DNA of 64,000 bases from Afipia sp. P52-10 (GCF_000516555.1 NZ_AZSJ01000003.1:1917302-1981301); one strand, 5' to 3'; positions 24,034-33,692 are shown, numbered from the stretch's first letter. Translations and numbers: made by a program. Notes: a model not told the origin generated them from the sequence alone.

Positions 24034-24963
24034 CTATTTGGTCGCTGTCGTATCGGCCATGATCGTACGAACGGGATCGCCCTCCCGCAGCAGCGCACCA
24101 GCCCGGGCGACGATGATGTCTCCCTCCGCGACGCCTTCCTTGATCTCGGCCTGTCCCGACGACAGCAGTCCGACCTCGACGCGGCGGGTTTCGATGCGTT
24201 GCCGTCGCACCACCTGGATCACCGGGCCGCCGTTGCCGTAGAGGATGGCGCTGAGCGGGACGGCCACGTTGCAGCTTTCGCCGGTCTTGATCGTTGCGCG
24301 GCCTGATGCATTAACGAGCAGGCGCGGCTTCGGCGTGACGACCTGGATGCGGACCTGTCCAAGCTGTGTGGTGGGATCGATCGTCGACGAGACGCTGCGC
24401 ACGCGCCCCTCGACGCTCGGCGCGCCGACCACCTTGATCGTTGCGGTCTGGCCGGCGGAAAGCGCGGGCATGTCCTTGGCCGGCACGTCGCCAACCATTT
24501 CGAACTCGCCGCGGGCGATGATGCGGAACAGCGGGTCGGCACGCATCGATGTGGTCGTTCCGACGACAGCGTTGATCGCACTGATCGTACCGGCGACTGG
24601 TGCCGTCAGCGAAATCTCGCTGCCGCCGTCCGATTGGGCAAGCCGGGCCAGCGGCTGCCCCGCATTTACTGTCGCTCCTGGATCGACGAGAACTTGCGTG
24701 ATCCGCAAGCCGTCGCGCGTCGGCGAGACGGTGGCTTCCTCCGTCGCCAGCAGGATGCCGAACACCTCGGCGGTCGCCGCAAAGCAGGACTTCGTCGCCT
24801 TGACGGCCGTGACCGTGACACCCTTCTGCGCGTCGTCCTCGCCCGCGGCTCGCGCACTGGCTGATGCGAGCAGCGCCGCAGCAACCAATGCTGCCGCGGA
24901 CAGAGAACTCAATCGCCGGCTATGACCGGGGCGGCAAGTTGGTGAGGTCATGTCAGAGGCCAT
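24034..24963 (-). CDS. orphan RND/HlyD-type periplasmic adaptor protein
   Basis: A 309-residue membrane-fusion-type protein with a Sec signal (about residues 17-38, cleavage near ARA/AGE). The order is VKATKSCFAATAEVFG, a lipoyl/barrel-sandwich half (ITQVLVDPGATVNAGQPLAR), no long alpha-hairpin, the second half SLTAPVAGTISAIN, then beta-barrel and membrane-proximal domains ending EGDIIVARAGALLREGDPV. No pump gene is adjacent. The protein at 33.8 kb has the same architecture and the same unusual VKAT-x-x-CF at the mature N-terminus. The start (ATG 24963 or 24951) is uncertain because neither has a good ribosome-binding site. It may serve the RND pump at 30.5 kb or have a non-transport role. 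Confidence 0.85.
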   Translation of the reverse strand: MASDMTSPTCRPGHSRRLSSLSAAALVAAALLASASARAAGEDDAQKGVTVTAVKATKSCFAATAEVFGILLATEEATVSPTRDGLRITQVLVDPGATVNAGQPLARLAQSDGGSEISLTAPVAGTISAINAVVGTTTSMRADPLFRIIARGEFEMVGDVPAKDMPALSAGQTATIKVVGAPSVEGRVRSVSSTIDPTTQLGQVRIQVVTPKPRLLVNASGRATIKTGESCNVAVPLSAILYGNGGPVIQVVRRQRIETRRVEVGLLSSGQAEIKEGVAEGDIIVARAGALLREGDPVRTIMADTTATK

Positions 24964-25039
24964 GTCAGCGGGTTCATGGAGGTGGACTCTATTGAAGCGA
25001 TGGCCGCGCGCCAAGCAGGTTGGGTGGACAGGCGGAGCA

Positions 25040-27562
25040 TCACGGAAGCGCCCGTGCAGATGAGGGCGGGGCGGGAAGGTGATCGTCGCCGCGCCAACGA
25101 AGAATTTCCACGGCCGCGACCGGGCGGGAAAATCCCTTGAGGTTGAGGTCGGCGATCGGGGCCGCCTCGACGTCGTCCTCCACCATGCCATAGGCGCGCT
25201 GACTAACGATGATCTGTCCGGCCTTGGCTTCGTCGCAAAGACGCGACGCCAGATTGGTGACGCTGCCGACGGCGGCATATTCGAGGCGGCGATCGAAGCC
25301 GATCTGACCGAGCGTCGCGTAGCCAACGGCGATGCCGATGCCGAAGCCGAGCGAGTGGCCGCGGCTGCGCCATTTCTGTGTCAGCTTGCCGACCGCATCG
25401 CGCATCTCGACGGCCATGTGGATCGCCCGCTTGGCGTGATCCGGCAATGGGATCGGCGCGTTGAACAGCACCATGACGCCGTCGCCGGCGTAGCGGTCCA
25501 ACGTTCCCTCGTAACGGAAGATCAGCTCGCCGAGGGCTGCGTGGTATTCGCGCAGCACGTTCATGACCTCCTCGGGCTCGGCGCTTTCGGTAAAGGCCGT
25601 GAAGCCGCGCAGGTCACAGAAGACGACGGTGACTTCGCCGCGATGGCTGGCGAGCAGGGCTTCGTGGCCATCGGAGGAGGCGATCAGCTGTGCAACTTGC
25701 GGCGCCAGAAAGCGCTCGAGCTTGCTGATGCGGCCGATCTGATCGAGCTGGGCCGCCACCCGTTCCTCGAGCGATTTGTTCCAGTCCTTGAGCTGCACGG
25801 TCTGCTCCTGCAGCTTGGATGCCTGCTGTTGCACGGTGTCGTGAGCCAGCGCCAGCTCGCGGCCCTTCTGGTCGACCTCGTGAAACAGCCGTGCGTTGCG
25901 CATCGCCAGCACGGATTGATGTGCGAATGTCTGCATCAGGCCGATGGTGCTCGGCGCCCAGGCGCCGAGCGTCTTCCGCAACACCACAAGCGCTCCGAGC
26001 GTACCTTGCTGGTCGCCCAGCGGTACCACCAGCACCGAGCGGTAGCCGGCGGCGGAGATGATGGCGTTCAGTGGATGCTCGGGCGCCTCGGCAACATCGG
26101 CGATCTCGATCGGCTTGCCGGTTGTCGCGGCCTGTCCGAGCACGCTGCCGTCATACGCGATCAAACGGTGCCGGTCCTGGCCGGCCGGCGCGTCGATCCC
26201 GATCGATTCAGCAAGTTCGAACGTGTGCCTGGCGGCGTCGTAACCGTAGATGACGACCGCGTCGGCGCCGGTGATTTCGGCCGCACGGGTTGCCACGGTG
26301 GCCAGCACGGCTTCGAGATCGAGCGAGGAGGAGACGGCGCGGCCGACCTCTTCGAGCACTTTCAATTCGCGCACCGATTGCGCGAGATCTTCGGTGCGCT
26401 CCGCGACTTTTTGCTCGAGCCGGGTATAGGACTCGCGCATCTCGTCGGCCATGTGGTTGAACTGATCGGCAAGCTCCTCCAGCTCGTCCGCGGTCTTGAC
26501 CTCGATCGGCTGTGCGAAGTTGCCCGTCGCCAGCCGCCGCGCGCCGGCATGCAGCGCGCGGATCGGCACCAGCATGCGCCGGGTCAGGATCGTTCCTGCA
26601 ATCATAGCCAGCAGGAGGCCGAGCGCCACAAGGCCGGCGGCCCGGATCAACAGATCCTTGATCGGCAGCAGCGCCTGACTGAGCGGCTGCTCGTAGAACA
26701 CCAGCCAGTTCAGGTCAGGGACGGTTTTGGCGGCGACGAGCACCGACTGGCCTTCGATGCTCGTGCCGGTCGCATGTCGCTGCGGGGCGGAGCCAAGCAT
26801 GGATGCCACTTGCGGCAGCTTCGAATAGTCGGCACCCGGCTTCCGGTTCGGATCGGAGCTCGCCAGTAGTTCGCCTTTCGCGCTCACCACATAGGCGGAG
26901 CCGATCTTGCTGGCCTGTCCGGTCGTGACGAAATCGGTGAGGAAGCGCAGGCTGATCTCAGCGACCGATACGCCGGTCTCGCGCCGGGGATGCGCGACGC
27001 CGATCGCCATGAACGGCTGGGTGTCGCGGAAGAACGGTTCGCCGTACCAGAGACCCTTGGTGACGGATTCGCTGAACCCGGTGGCGCGCGAGAAATCCTC
27101 GCCGCTGCCGACCGAAACCGTCGTGCGGGTCATGCGCAGCTGCTCGCGGCCGTTGCCGTCGATCTGGAAAATCTGATTGACCGCCGGCACCTGTCGCAGC
27201 AGCAGCAGGTAGTCGGCGCGCCGCTGCTCCAGGGTGGTCGAGCTCGCGCGCGTGACCCAGCTGATCTGCCGCTCCGTCTCGGTCATGAAGTTCTCGATGC
27301 GCGTTGCCGTCGCGTCGGCCTTCTCCGCCATCGCGCCGATCAGCGACGATTGCGTTTCCCGATAGATGAAAAAAGTCTCAATCGCGCTGTTGACCGCAAG
27401 GACGAACAGCACGAGTCCCACCAGAGAGAACACATATTTGGCGAACAGACCGCGTCCACGAAACGCGGTGTTGCCGGCGTCGTCGGTCATGCGGATCTCT
27501 GCAGGCGTTTGCGCAGACGCTGCGCCACTCGAAACAACAACGGCTTTATCCTCCATCTGCAT
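25040..27562 (-). CDS. sensory adenylate/guanylate cyclase (Cache-HAMP-GAF-cyclase)
   Basis: An 840-residue membrane receptor. TM1 is about residues 40-60, followed by a periplasmic Cache-like sensor domain to about 300, TM2 305-327, HAMP 328-380, GAF 417-570, a coiled-coil linker, and a class III cyclase domain about 635-815. In the catalytic domain the two metal Asp residues (FCDLRGF; RYAGDGVMVLF) and the Asn and Arg of TNLASRL are present. The position that specifies the base is Ala (YAAVG), so ATP versus GTP is not decided by that residue. Its ATG shares a base with the TGA of the AsmA gene (TGATG), implying translational coupling. A Crp/Fnr regulator sits divergently upstream of AsmA, so a local cAMP circuit is plausible. 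Confidence 0.92.
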   Translation of the reverse strand: MQMEDKAVVVSSGAASAQTPAEIRMTDDAGNTAFRGRGLFAKYVFSLVGLVLFVLAVNSAIETFFIYRETQSSLIGAMAEKADATATRIENFMTETERQISWVTRASSTTLEQRRADYLLLLRQVPAVNQIFQIDGNGREQLRMTRTTVSVGSGEDFSRATGFSESVTKGLWYGEPFFRDTQPFMAIGVAHPRRETGVSVAEISLRFLTDFVTTGQASKIGSAYVVSAKGELLASSDPNRKPGADYSKLPQVASMLGSAPQRHATGTSIEGQSVLVAAKTVPDLNWLVFYEQPLSQALLPIKDLLIRAAGLVALGLLLAMIAGTILTRRMLVPIRALHAGARRLATGNFAQPIEVKTADELEELADQFNHMADEMRESYTRLEQKVAERTEDLAQSVRELKVLEEVGRAVSSSLDLEAVLATVATRAAEITGADAVVIYGYDAARHTFELAESIGIDAPAGQDRHRLIAYDGSVLGQAATTGKPIEIADVAEAPEHPLNAIISAAGYRSVLVVPLGDQQGTLGALVVLRKTLGAWAPSTIGLMQTFAHQSVLAMRNARLFHEVDQKGRELALAHDTVQQQASKLQEQTVQLKDWNKSLEERVAAQLDQIGRISKLERFLAPQVAQLIASSDGHEALLASHRGEVTVVFCDLRGFTAFTESAEPEEVMNVLREYHAALGELIFRYEGTLDRYAGDGVMVLFNAPIPLPDHAKRAIHMAVEMRDAVGKLTQKWRSRGHSLGFGIGIAVGYATLGQIGFDRRLEYAAVGSVTNLASRLCDEAKAGQIIVSQRAYGMVEDDVEAAPIADLNLKGFSRPVAAVEILRWRGDDHLPAPPSSARALP

Positions 27563-29526
27563 CAACGTCCGAACAACTGTCGGATGATGCTGTCGATCTG
27601 CTTCTGGGTGTCGCGCGCGGACGGGGCGGCTTGCCCGGTCTGCGGCGCGGGTGATGCCGGTGATGTTGGTGTCGTTGCCGCCCGGTCCTGACTTGCGGAG
27701 CCGCCACCCAAACCTTGAATGATGTTGCCCAGTCCCTCGATCAGTCTGTCGCCGGTGTCGCTCGATTTGTCGGGGCTGTCGCCGCTTTGGCCATCCGGTA
27801 GGCGGGAGCCGAACAGGCCCTGGCCCATTTCGCGCAATTTGGCGAATGCGGCAGCAGGATCGTCGAGGATGCCGGCCATATCCGGGTAGATCTTCGGCGA
27901 CGACCAGGCCCCTTCCACCTTCACCGGAATGCCGAGGCCGACCGGATCGGCGACGCGGCTGCCTTGGCCCTGCGTCGTCATCACCAATTTCGGTTCGAGA
28001 CGGAATGCAAGCGACCTGGCCGTGAGATCGGCGGAGCCGGTGCCGGTGACACGAACCAAGGGGCCGGCCAGGCGCAGGTCGTTGGTCTCGGCCTTGCCCT
28101 TGTCGATGCGGAAGGAGGCGTGCAGCTCGGTCAGATCGGTGCTGAGCGCGTCGCTCTCCTGCCAGCCCGACAGGGTGCTCGCGGTCAGCGAGCGGATCAT
28201 CTGCGCGACATTGATGCCGCGAATCTGGCCGTCCTGGAAATCGAGGTTCGCCGTTCCGGACAGGTTGCTCAGCAGCTCGCGCTGGCTGCGGCCGGTGCTG
28301 CGCACATCGAGCTGTGTCTGCATGCGTCCATCGAGCGAGGTGAAATCCGTGAGGCTGGTCAAAAGTGGCCGCGCACGCACGTCGCGCAGGTTTGCGCGCA
28401 GGGCATAGATCGGACGAGCGATCGATGCATCGATGGCGAGACCCGCTGCGGCGCGACCCTCATACAGACCGAGTTCATTTAGCGTCATCTTCAGGATGCC
28501 GCTGGCGAGCGAGCCTTCGATCTTGGCGGGCGCGAGACGCAGGCTGCCGGCATTCAGCGCCGCGGCAGAGACCTGGAAATCCGCATCGACATAGTTCAGC
28601 CCCTCCAGCGAAAACGGTTCGTCGCTCCAGCCTTCCCAGATGCGCTCGCTGGAAGACTTGCCGGCCAAGGCGGCGGGAGCGTCGATATCGAGCTGCTTGA
28701 AGTCGAGGTCCAGCTTGACCAGCGGCTTGACCGTAGCTTCGATCGACGCATAGCCGGAGAAGCGCGCGTTGCCGAGCATCCCCGTCAGGCCGTTGATCGT
28801 GATGACGTTGCCGTTCAACTTGACGTCGGCATTGCCGGCCAAGGTTTGCGGCAGCAATCCCGTCGCATCGATCTTGAAGTCTACCGGAATCGTCAGGCCG
28901 TCGGCCGGCTGCGTCGGCACGGTTGCCTTGGCCTCCAGCTTGATCGGCTGGTCGCCGGCGCGAGCATCGGCCTCGATATCCAGGCGGTCCGCTGTCATCG
29001 CTGCCCGGAGATTGATGTGTTCGACCCGGCTCTCGATGCGGTTGCCGACGTCCTTGAAGACGACGGTCGCGTCCGACATCGTGACCTGGTCGATCGTCAC
29101 TGGCGCCATCGTGGAGGTGTTTGCCGGTTCGGCGCGCTTCGTCAGTGCACGGGCGAAACGCGGCCGTTCGCGGCTCATCGGCAGGTTGGTGACGGCGTGT
29201 GCGATGGTGAGCTCGCGGATACGCGGCTTGCCGCTGACGAGACTGCGCAACGACAATTCGGCGCGGACGCTCTGGGCGCGGAAGCGTTCGGGGATGTCGC
29301 GATCCTTCGGGTCGTGCAGGCTGACGTCGTGCAGCGTCACCACTGTCAGCGGCCACAGCCGGATCGTTGCGCCGCCATCGATGTCGAGCTGATAGCCGGT
29401 CTCAGCTTCGACCCGCCGCTCGATGAGGTCGGTGACGAATCCGCCGGGAATCCCGATCGCCAACGTCACGCCGATGGCGATGAGAAACAGACCGAGGATG
29501 GCAGCCAGGATCTTCAGCGCTTTCAT
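27562..29526 (-). CDS. AsmA family protein
   Basis: A 654-residue protein with an N-terminal membrane anchor (about residues 5-28) and a long periplasmic, beta-rich body. The AsmA-typical opening is followed by DGGATIRLWPLTVVTLHDVS, and the C-terminal AsmA_2 region contains GTANLDFQDGQIRGINVAQM. Family members are bridge-like lipid-transfer proteins affecting outer-membrane lipid balance. The last 70 residues are Gly/Ser/Pro-rich and disordered, ending in a short amphipathic helix. It is the first gene of a coupled pair with the adenylate cyclase. ATG 29526 is at the edge of the region shared with the Crp/Fnr gene. Confidence 0.92.
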   Translation of the reverse strand: MKALKILAAILGLFLIAIGVTLAIGIPGGFVTDLIERRVEAETGYQLDIDGGATIRLWPLTVVTLHDVSLHDPKDRDIPERFRAQSVRAELSLRSLVSGKPRIRELTIAHAVTNLPMSRERPRFARALTKRAEPANTSTMAPVTIDQVTMSDATVVFKDVGNRIESRVEHINLRAAMTADRLDIEADARAGDQPIKLEAKATVPTQPADGLTIPVDFKIDATGLLPQTLAGNADVKLNGNVITINGLTGMLGNARFSGYASIEATVKPLVKLDLDFKQLDIDAPAALAGKSSSERIWEGWSDEPFSLEGLNYVDADFQVSAAALNAGSLRLAPAKIEGSLASGILKMTLNELGLYEGRAAAGLAIDASIARPIYALRANLRDVRARPLLTSLTDFTSLDGRMQTQLDVRSTGRSQRELLSNLSGTANLDFQDGQIRGINVAQMIRSLTASTLSGWQESDALSTDLTELHASFRIDKGKAETNDLRLAGPLVRVTGTGSADLTARSLAFRLEPKLVMTTQGQGSRVADPVGLGIPVKVEGAWSSPKIYPDMAGILDDPAAAFAKLREMGQGLFGSRLPDGQSGDSPDKSSDTGDRLIEGLGNIIQGLGGGSASQDRAATTPTSPASPAPQTGQAAPSARDTQKQIDSIIRQLFGR

Positions 29527-29657
29527 GGCAAATCATACCCTTGTGCGGGCTTGTTTGTCAGGCGTGACGAGGCCGCTGCAGGGTGCAAATCCGGGCACAG
29601 ATTAAGAATTCCCCATTGATGGTCGACCGAAACCTGCCCTTTGCGGTCGCGAAATTG

Positions 29658-29673
29658 TGTGACTTATGACACA
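29658..29673. promoter_or_regulatory. CRP-like palindrome in the AsmA/Crp divergent region
   Basis: TGTGA-CTTATG-ACACA matches the CRP consensus TGTGA-N6-TCACA with one mismatch. It covers the first in-frame ATG (29666) of the Crp-type gene, which argues that translation starts farther downstream (29702 or 29708). It lies 130 bases upstream of the AsmA-cyclase operon. Binding is inferred. Confidence 0.5.
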
Positions 29674-29701
29674 CTCCGGCCAGCCATCAAGCAACTGGGG
29701 G

Positions 29702-30403
29702 ATGGACGTGTCGAGAACCAATGTCGCGACCGGCAAGCAGTCCGAATTCGCAGTCATGCTCAGCCTCAATCCGCTGTTCGCCGATCTTGGCGCCGAGGCG
29801 CTGCAGCGTATCGCGGCGCTCTGCCACACGCAGCAGTTGGGCGAAGGCGAGCTCCTGTTTCAGAAGGGCGACGTCGGAGACGCCCTGTACGGCATTCGCC
29901 GCGGTCAGGTCCGGATCGAAACCGGCGCCAGCGACGGTTCGCGGCTGACGCTGAATTTCCAAGGCTCAGGCGACGTGTTTGGCGAGATCGCCGTGCTGGA
30001 CGGGCAGACGCGCACTGCCGACGCCATTGCCGCCGAGCCGACCGAGCTGTTCGTGCTGCGGCGTGGCGATTTCATGAGCTATCTGGAGCGCGAGCCCCGG
30101 GTTGCGATCAAGCTGATCGAGCTGTTGTGCCAGCGCATTCGCCTGGCCAGCGAACGGTTGGAGGAGTCGGTGCTGCAACCGCTGCCGGTGCGGATGGCGC
30201 GGCGCCTGTGCACGCTCGCGGAGGATTTCGGCTCCGAGGTGCGGATTTCGCAGGAGCAGCTTGGCATCTATGTCGGCGCCGCCCGGGAGAGCGTCAATCG
30301 CCAGCTCCAGCAGTGGCGGCGCGACGGCATTCTCGAACTGAAGCGCGGCCGGATCGAGCTGCTCAACATCAAGCGGCTCACGGCGGAAGCCCGCAACGAC
30401 TAA
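29702..30403 (+). CDS. Crp/Fnr family transcriptional regulator
   Basis: A 233-residue regulator with an N-terminal cyclic-nucleotide-binding beta-barrel (about residues 20-130), a dimerisation helix (IKLIELLCQRIRLASERLE), and a C-terminal winged helix (ISQEQLGIYVGAARESVNRQ). FGEIAVLDGQTRTADA has the Glu and the Arg-Thr of a phosphate-binding cassette that can bind cAMP. There are no Cys positioned for an FNR iron-sulfur cluster. ATG 29666 would add 12 residues but lies inside a CRP-like palindrome and has no ribosome-binding site. GTG 29708, five bases after GGGGGA, is also possible. It is divergent from AsmA and the adenylate cyclase. The stop codon is the first element of a palindromic repeat. 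Confidence 0.9.
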   Translation: MDVSRTNVATGKQSEFAVMLSLNPLFADLGAEALQRIAALCHTQQLGEGELLFQKGDVGDALYGIRRGQVRIETGASDGSRLTLNFQGSGDVFGEIAVLDGQTRTADAIAAEPTELFVLRRGDFMSYLEREPRVAIKLIELLCQRIRLASERLEESVLQPLPVRMARRLCTLAEDFGSEVRISQEQLGIYVGAARESVNRQLQQWRRDGILELKRGRIELLNIKRLTAEARND

Positions 30404-30504
30404 AGCATGATCCGGAAAAGTGTGAAGCGGGTTTTCCGGAAAGATCATGCTTAAACAATGAGCTAAAGCGAGGACGATTCGTCCGAATCTCATCGCGCTT
30501 TAGC
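30403..30504. repeat. two-module palindromic repeat, copy 3 (intact)
   Basis: Module A (30403-30452) runs AAGCATGAT...ATCATGCTT with inner TCCGGAAAA/TTTTCCGGA pairing. Module B (30462-30504) runs GCTAAAGCG...CGCTTTAGC. The stop codon TAA of the Crp-type gene (30401-30403) reads directly into module A. Confidence 0.85.
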
Positions 30505-30542
30505 GGGCGCTCGAAGTAGCACCGCGTCACGTCGGGTCGTGG

Positions 30543-33500
30543 TCAATGCGACGCAGCCGCCGACGTGGTCGCGGCGCCCGACGGCGGCGGCTTCCCCTGA
30601 TCGTCGCTGTGCGTCTGCGGCGGCTCCTGGCCGTCCGCGCTGGTAACGATGAACTTCCGGCCCATCCGCCAGCAGAACTTGCCGACGTCGTCCATCAGCA
30701 GGAACATCGACGGCACGAAGATCAGCGACAGGACCGTCGAGAACAAGAGGCCGCCGATCACTGCCAACGCCATCGGCGAGCGGAATTCACCGCCGGCGCC
30801 GAACGCCAAGGCGCTCGGCAGCATGCCGGCAGCCATCGCGATCGTCGTCATGACGATGGGGCGAGCCCGTTTCATGCCGGCATCGACGATGGCCTGGTCG
30901 CGTTCCATGCCTGACTTGATCGACTCGATAGCGAAGTCCACCAGCATGATCGCGTTCTTCGTCACGATGCCCATCAGCATGAGAATGCCGATCCATACCG
31001 GGGTGGTGAGCTGTTTGCCGGTGACGAACAGCGCCAGGATCGCTCCGCCGATCGAGAGCGGCAGCGAGAACAGGATGGTGATCGGCTGCAGGAACGTGCC
31101 GAACAGCAGCACCAGCACCGCATAGACCATCATCAAGCCGGCGCTGATCGCAGTCGCGAAGCCGTCGGAGAGTTCGTTCAGGCTCTCCGCGTCGCCGGAT
31201 TGGCCGACCTTGACGCCCTTCGGCAGGCTCTTCATCACCGGAAGTTCGTAAATCTGCTTCATCGCGTCGCCGAGCGCGGCGGTGCCAACGAGATCGGCCG
31301 CAACGGTTGCCTGCCGTTCGCGGTCATAGCGGTTGATGCTGGTCGGCCCCTGGTCGAGCTGGATATCGGCAACGACGGAGAGCGGCACGTTGCCGCGGCC
31401 GCCGCCAAACGGCACGCGCAGCTGCTCGAGGATCTTCAGGTCGCTGCGCGCACTTTCGTCGAACTGCACGCGGATCGGAATCTGCCGGTCGCCGGCATCG
31501 AACTTGGCAAGCGCAGGCCCGACGTCGCCGATCGTCGCGACGCGGATGGTTTCGGACAGACTTTCGGTGGACACGCCGAGCCGTGCGGCGAGGTCGGCGC
31601 GCGGCTGGATCCGCAATTCGGGCCGGTCGAGCGACGTTTCCGAGTTGACGTTGGCGATCAGCGGAATCCGCTTCATCTGGATCGCGAGTTCATTGGCGAC
31701 GTTGCTGACGATGCCGATCTCGGGACCGGTGACGATCAGCGAGATCGCGCGCAGGCCGTTCTCGTCGAGGAACCAGTAGCGGATGTCGGGTACGTTTTCG
31801 AGGTCCTTGCCGATCTCGAGTTCGAGCTCGCGCTGGCTGATCTTGCGATCGCCTTTCGGGGTGTAGTTGATGATCAGCGCGGCGCGGCGGACCTCGCTGA
31901 TGCCGGGCGGCACGCGGCCGCCGTCGACGAAGACGCTCTTCACCTCGGGGCGCTTGCGCAGGCGGGCGACGATCTCCTCGGTGGTGTTCTCGGTGAAGGA
32001 GAGCTGCGATCCCGGCGGCAGCTCCAGCGCGAGCAGCGAGCGCGCCGTATCCTGAGCCGGAAGGAAGCCTTGCGGCAGCAGCTTGATGCTGAGGACCGAC
32101 AGCGCGAACACGCCGAGGCCAAGCAGCACGGTCAGGACATAGTGCCGCGTCGACCATTGCACCAGGCGGTGATAGGCGCGCAGGATCATGCCCGGTGGCG
32201 GGTCGTCGTGATGATTGTCCTTCAGGAAGTAGGCGGCAAGCACCGGCGTCACGAAGCGGGCGGCGAGCAGGGAGAAAAACACCTGCACGGAGACGGTGAT
32301 GCCGAACTGCTTGAAGAACTGTCCGGCGATGCCGGACATGAAGCTTGCAGGCGCAAAGATCGCGATGATCGTCAGGCTGATCGCGATCACCGCGAGGCCG
32401 ATCTCGTCGGCGGCCTCCAGCGCCGCGCGATAGGGCGATTTGCCCATCCGCATGTGCCGGACGATGTTTTCGATCTCGACGATCGCGTCATCGACGAGAA
32501 TACCCGTGCTCAGCGTGATGGCGAGGAAGCTCACGAGATTGAGCGAGAAGCCGAGCAGGTCCATCACCCAGAACGCCGGGAAGATCGACAGCGGCAGCGA
32601 GACGGCGGCGATCACGGTCGCGCGCAGGTCGCGCAGGAAGACGAATACGATGATGACGGCGAGCGCGGCGCCTTCGAACAGGGTCGAGATTGCCGCTTCG
32701 TAGTTGCCCTCGGTGAAATCGACCGACGTGTCGATGAGCTGCAGATCGACGTCCGGGTTGGTGGTTTTCAATTCGTCGATGCGCTTCTGCACCGCCTTAG
32801 CGACGATCACGTCGCTTGCGCCCTTCGAGCGCTTGATGCCGAGGGCGACGACGGGCTCGCCGTTGAAGCGAGCGAACGTGCGGCGATCGGCGATGGTATC
32901 GGTCACGGTGCCGAGGTCGTCGAGGCGGACCTCGCCGCCGGCCGGCAGGCTGATCATGGTGCCGGCGAGCTCATTCAGCGTGCGCGCGCCGGCCAGCGTG
33001 CGGATCGCCTGGTCGTTTTTGCCGATTTCGGCGCGGCCACCAGCTAGATCGACGTTGGAACCGCGTAGCCGCCGACTAACGTCGATCGCGGTCAAGCCTA
33101 CCGCCTGCAGGCGGTCGGGATCGAGCGATACCAGAATCTCGCGTTCGACGCCGCCGATGCGTTCGACCTGGGCTACGCCGCGCACGCCCTGCAGGGCGCG
33201 TTTGACCACGTCGTCAACGAACCACGACAGCTGCTCCGGGGTCTTGCCGGGAGCGATCGCGGCATAAGTGACGATCGGCAGTCCGACCACATCGACACGC
33301 TGGATCAACGGCTCGTTGATGTTCTGCGGCAGATTGCTGCGAACGCGGGTCACCGCGTCTTTGATGTCGTTCAGGGCGCGGTCGGTGTTGGTCTCGAGGC
33401 TGAACTGGATCGTCGTCACCGACAAACCGTCGGTAATCGACGAGGTGATGTGGCGGACGTTCTCGACGCCGGAGACACCGTCTTCGATGGTCTTCGTGAC

Positions 33501-33692
33501 CTGCGATTCGAGCTCGGCCGGCGCGGCGCCGAACTGCGCAACAGCGACCGAGATCACCGGAATGTCGGCATTGGGCAGGCGGGTGACCGCGAGCTTGGTG
33601 AAGCTCATCCAGCCCAGGATCAGAAGGATGATCGAGAACACCACCGATGGCAGGGGGTTGCGGATCGACCATGCCGAAATGTTCAAAGCCAT
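30543..33692 (-). CDS. efflux RND transporter permease subunit (HAE1-like)
   Basis: A 1049-residue inner-membrane proton-antiport pump with the duplicated RND layout: TM1, a large periplasmic porter/docking domain, TM2-6, then the second half. The proton-relay residues are present: the Asp pair in GILVDDAIVEIENIV (about residues 400-401, TM4) and the Lys in GIVTKNAIMLVDFA (about 912, TM10). The periplasmic loops are shorter and less AcrB-like than in typical multidrug pumps, and the N-terminus (NISAWSIRNPLPSVVFSIIL) fits the subgroup often annotated as AcrB/AcrD/AcrF-like. The adaptor gene lies 64 bases upstream in the same direction. No TolC-type outer-membrane gene is nearby. The substrate is unknown. 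Confidence 0.93.
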   Translation of the reverse strand: MALNISAWSIRNPLPSVVFSIILLILGWMSFTKLAVTRLPNADIPVISVAVAQFGAAPAELESQVTKTIEDGVSGVENVRHITSSITDGLSVTTIQFSLETNTDRALNDIKDAVTRVRSNLPQNINEPLIQRVDVVGLPIVTYAAIAPGKTPEQLSWFVDDVVKRALQGVRGVAQVERIGGVEREILVSLDPDRLQAVGLTAIDVSRRLRGSNVDLAGGRAEIGKNDQAIRTLAGARTLNELAGTMISLPAGGEVRLDDLGTVTDTIADRRTFARFNGEPVVALGIKRSKGASDVIVAKAVQKRIDELKTTNPDVDLQLIDTSVDFTEGNYEAAISTLFEGAALAVIIVFVFLRDLRATVIAAVSLPLSIFPAFWVMDLLGFSLNLVSFLAITLSTGILVDDAIVEIENIVRHMRMGKSPYRAALEAADEIGLAVIAISLTIIAIFAPASFMSGIAGQFFKQFGITVSVQVFFSLLAARFVTPVLAAYFLKDNHHDDPPPGMILRAYHRLVQWSTRHYVLTVLLGLGVFALSVLSIKLLPQGFLPAQDTARSLLALELPPGSQLSFTENTTEEIVARLRKRPEVKSVFVDGGRVPPGISEVRRAALIINYTPKGDRKISQRELELEIGKDLENVPDIRYWFLDENGLRAISLIVTGPEIGIVSNVANELAIQMKRIPLIANVNSETSLDRPELRIQPRADLAARLGVSTESLSETIRVATIGDVGPALAKFDAGDRQIPIRVQFDESARSDLKILEQLRVPFGGGRGNVPLSVVADIQLDQGPTSINRYDRERQATVAADLVGTAALGDAMKQIYELPVMKSLPKGVKVGQSGDAESLNELSDGFATAISAGLMMVYAVLVLLFGTFLQPITILFSLPLSIGGAILALFVTGKQLTTPVWIGILMLMGIVTKNAIMLVDFAIESIKSGMERDQAIVDAGMKRARPIVMTTIAMAAGMLPSALAFGAGGEFRSPMALAVIGGLLFSTVLSLIFVPSMFLLMDDVGKFCWRMGRKFIVTSADGQEPPQTHSDDQGKPPPSGAATTSAAASH

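Noticed and set aside
25079-26869. 596-codon frame antisense to the adenylate cyclase
   Set aside because: No domain recognised, His/Arg/Asp-rich, and fully inside a well-defined multi-domain gene.
31200-33047. 615-codon frame antisense to the RND pump
   Set aside because: Low-complexity charged composition; no ribosome-binding site; mirrors the codon bias of the pump gene.
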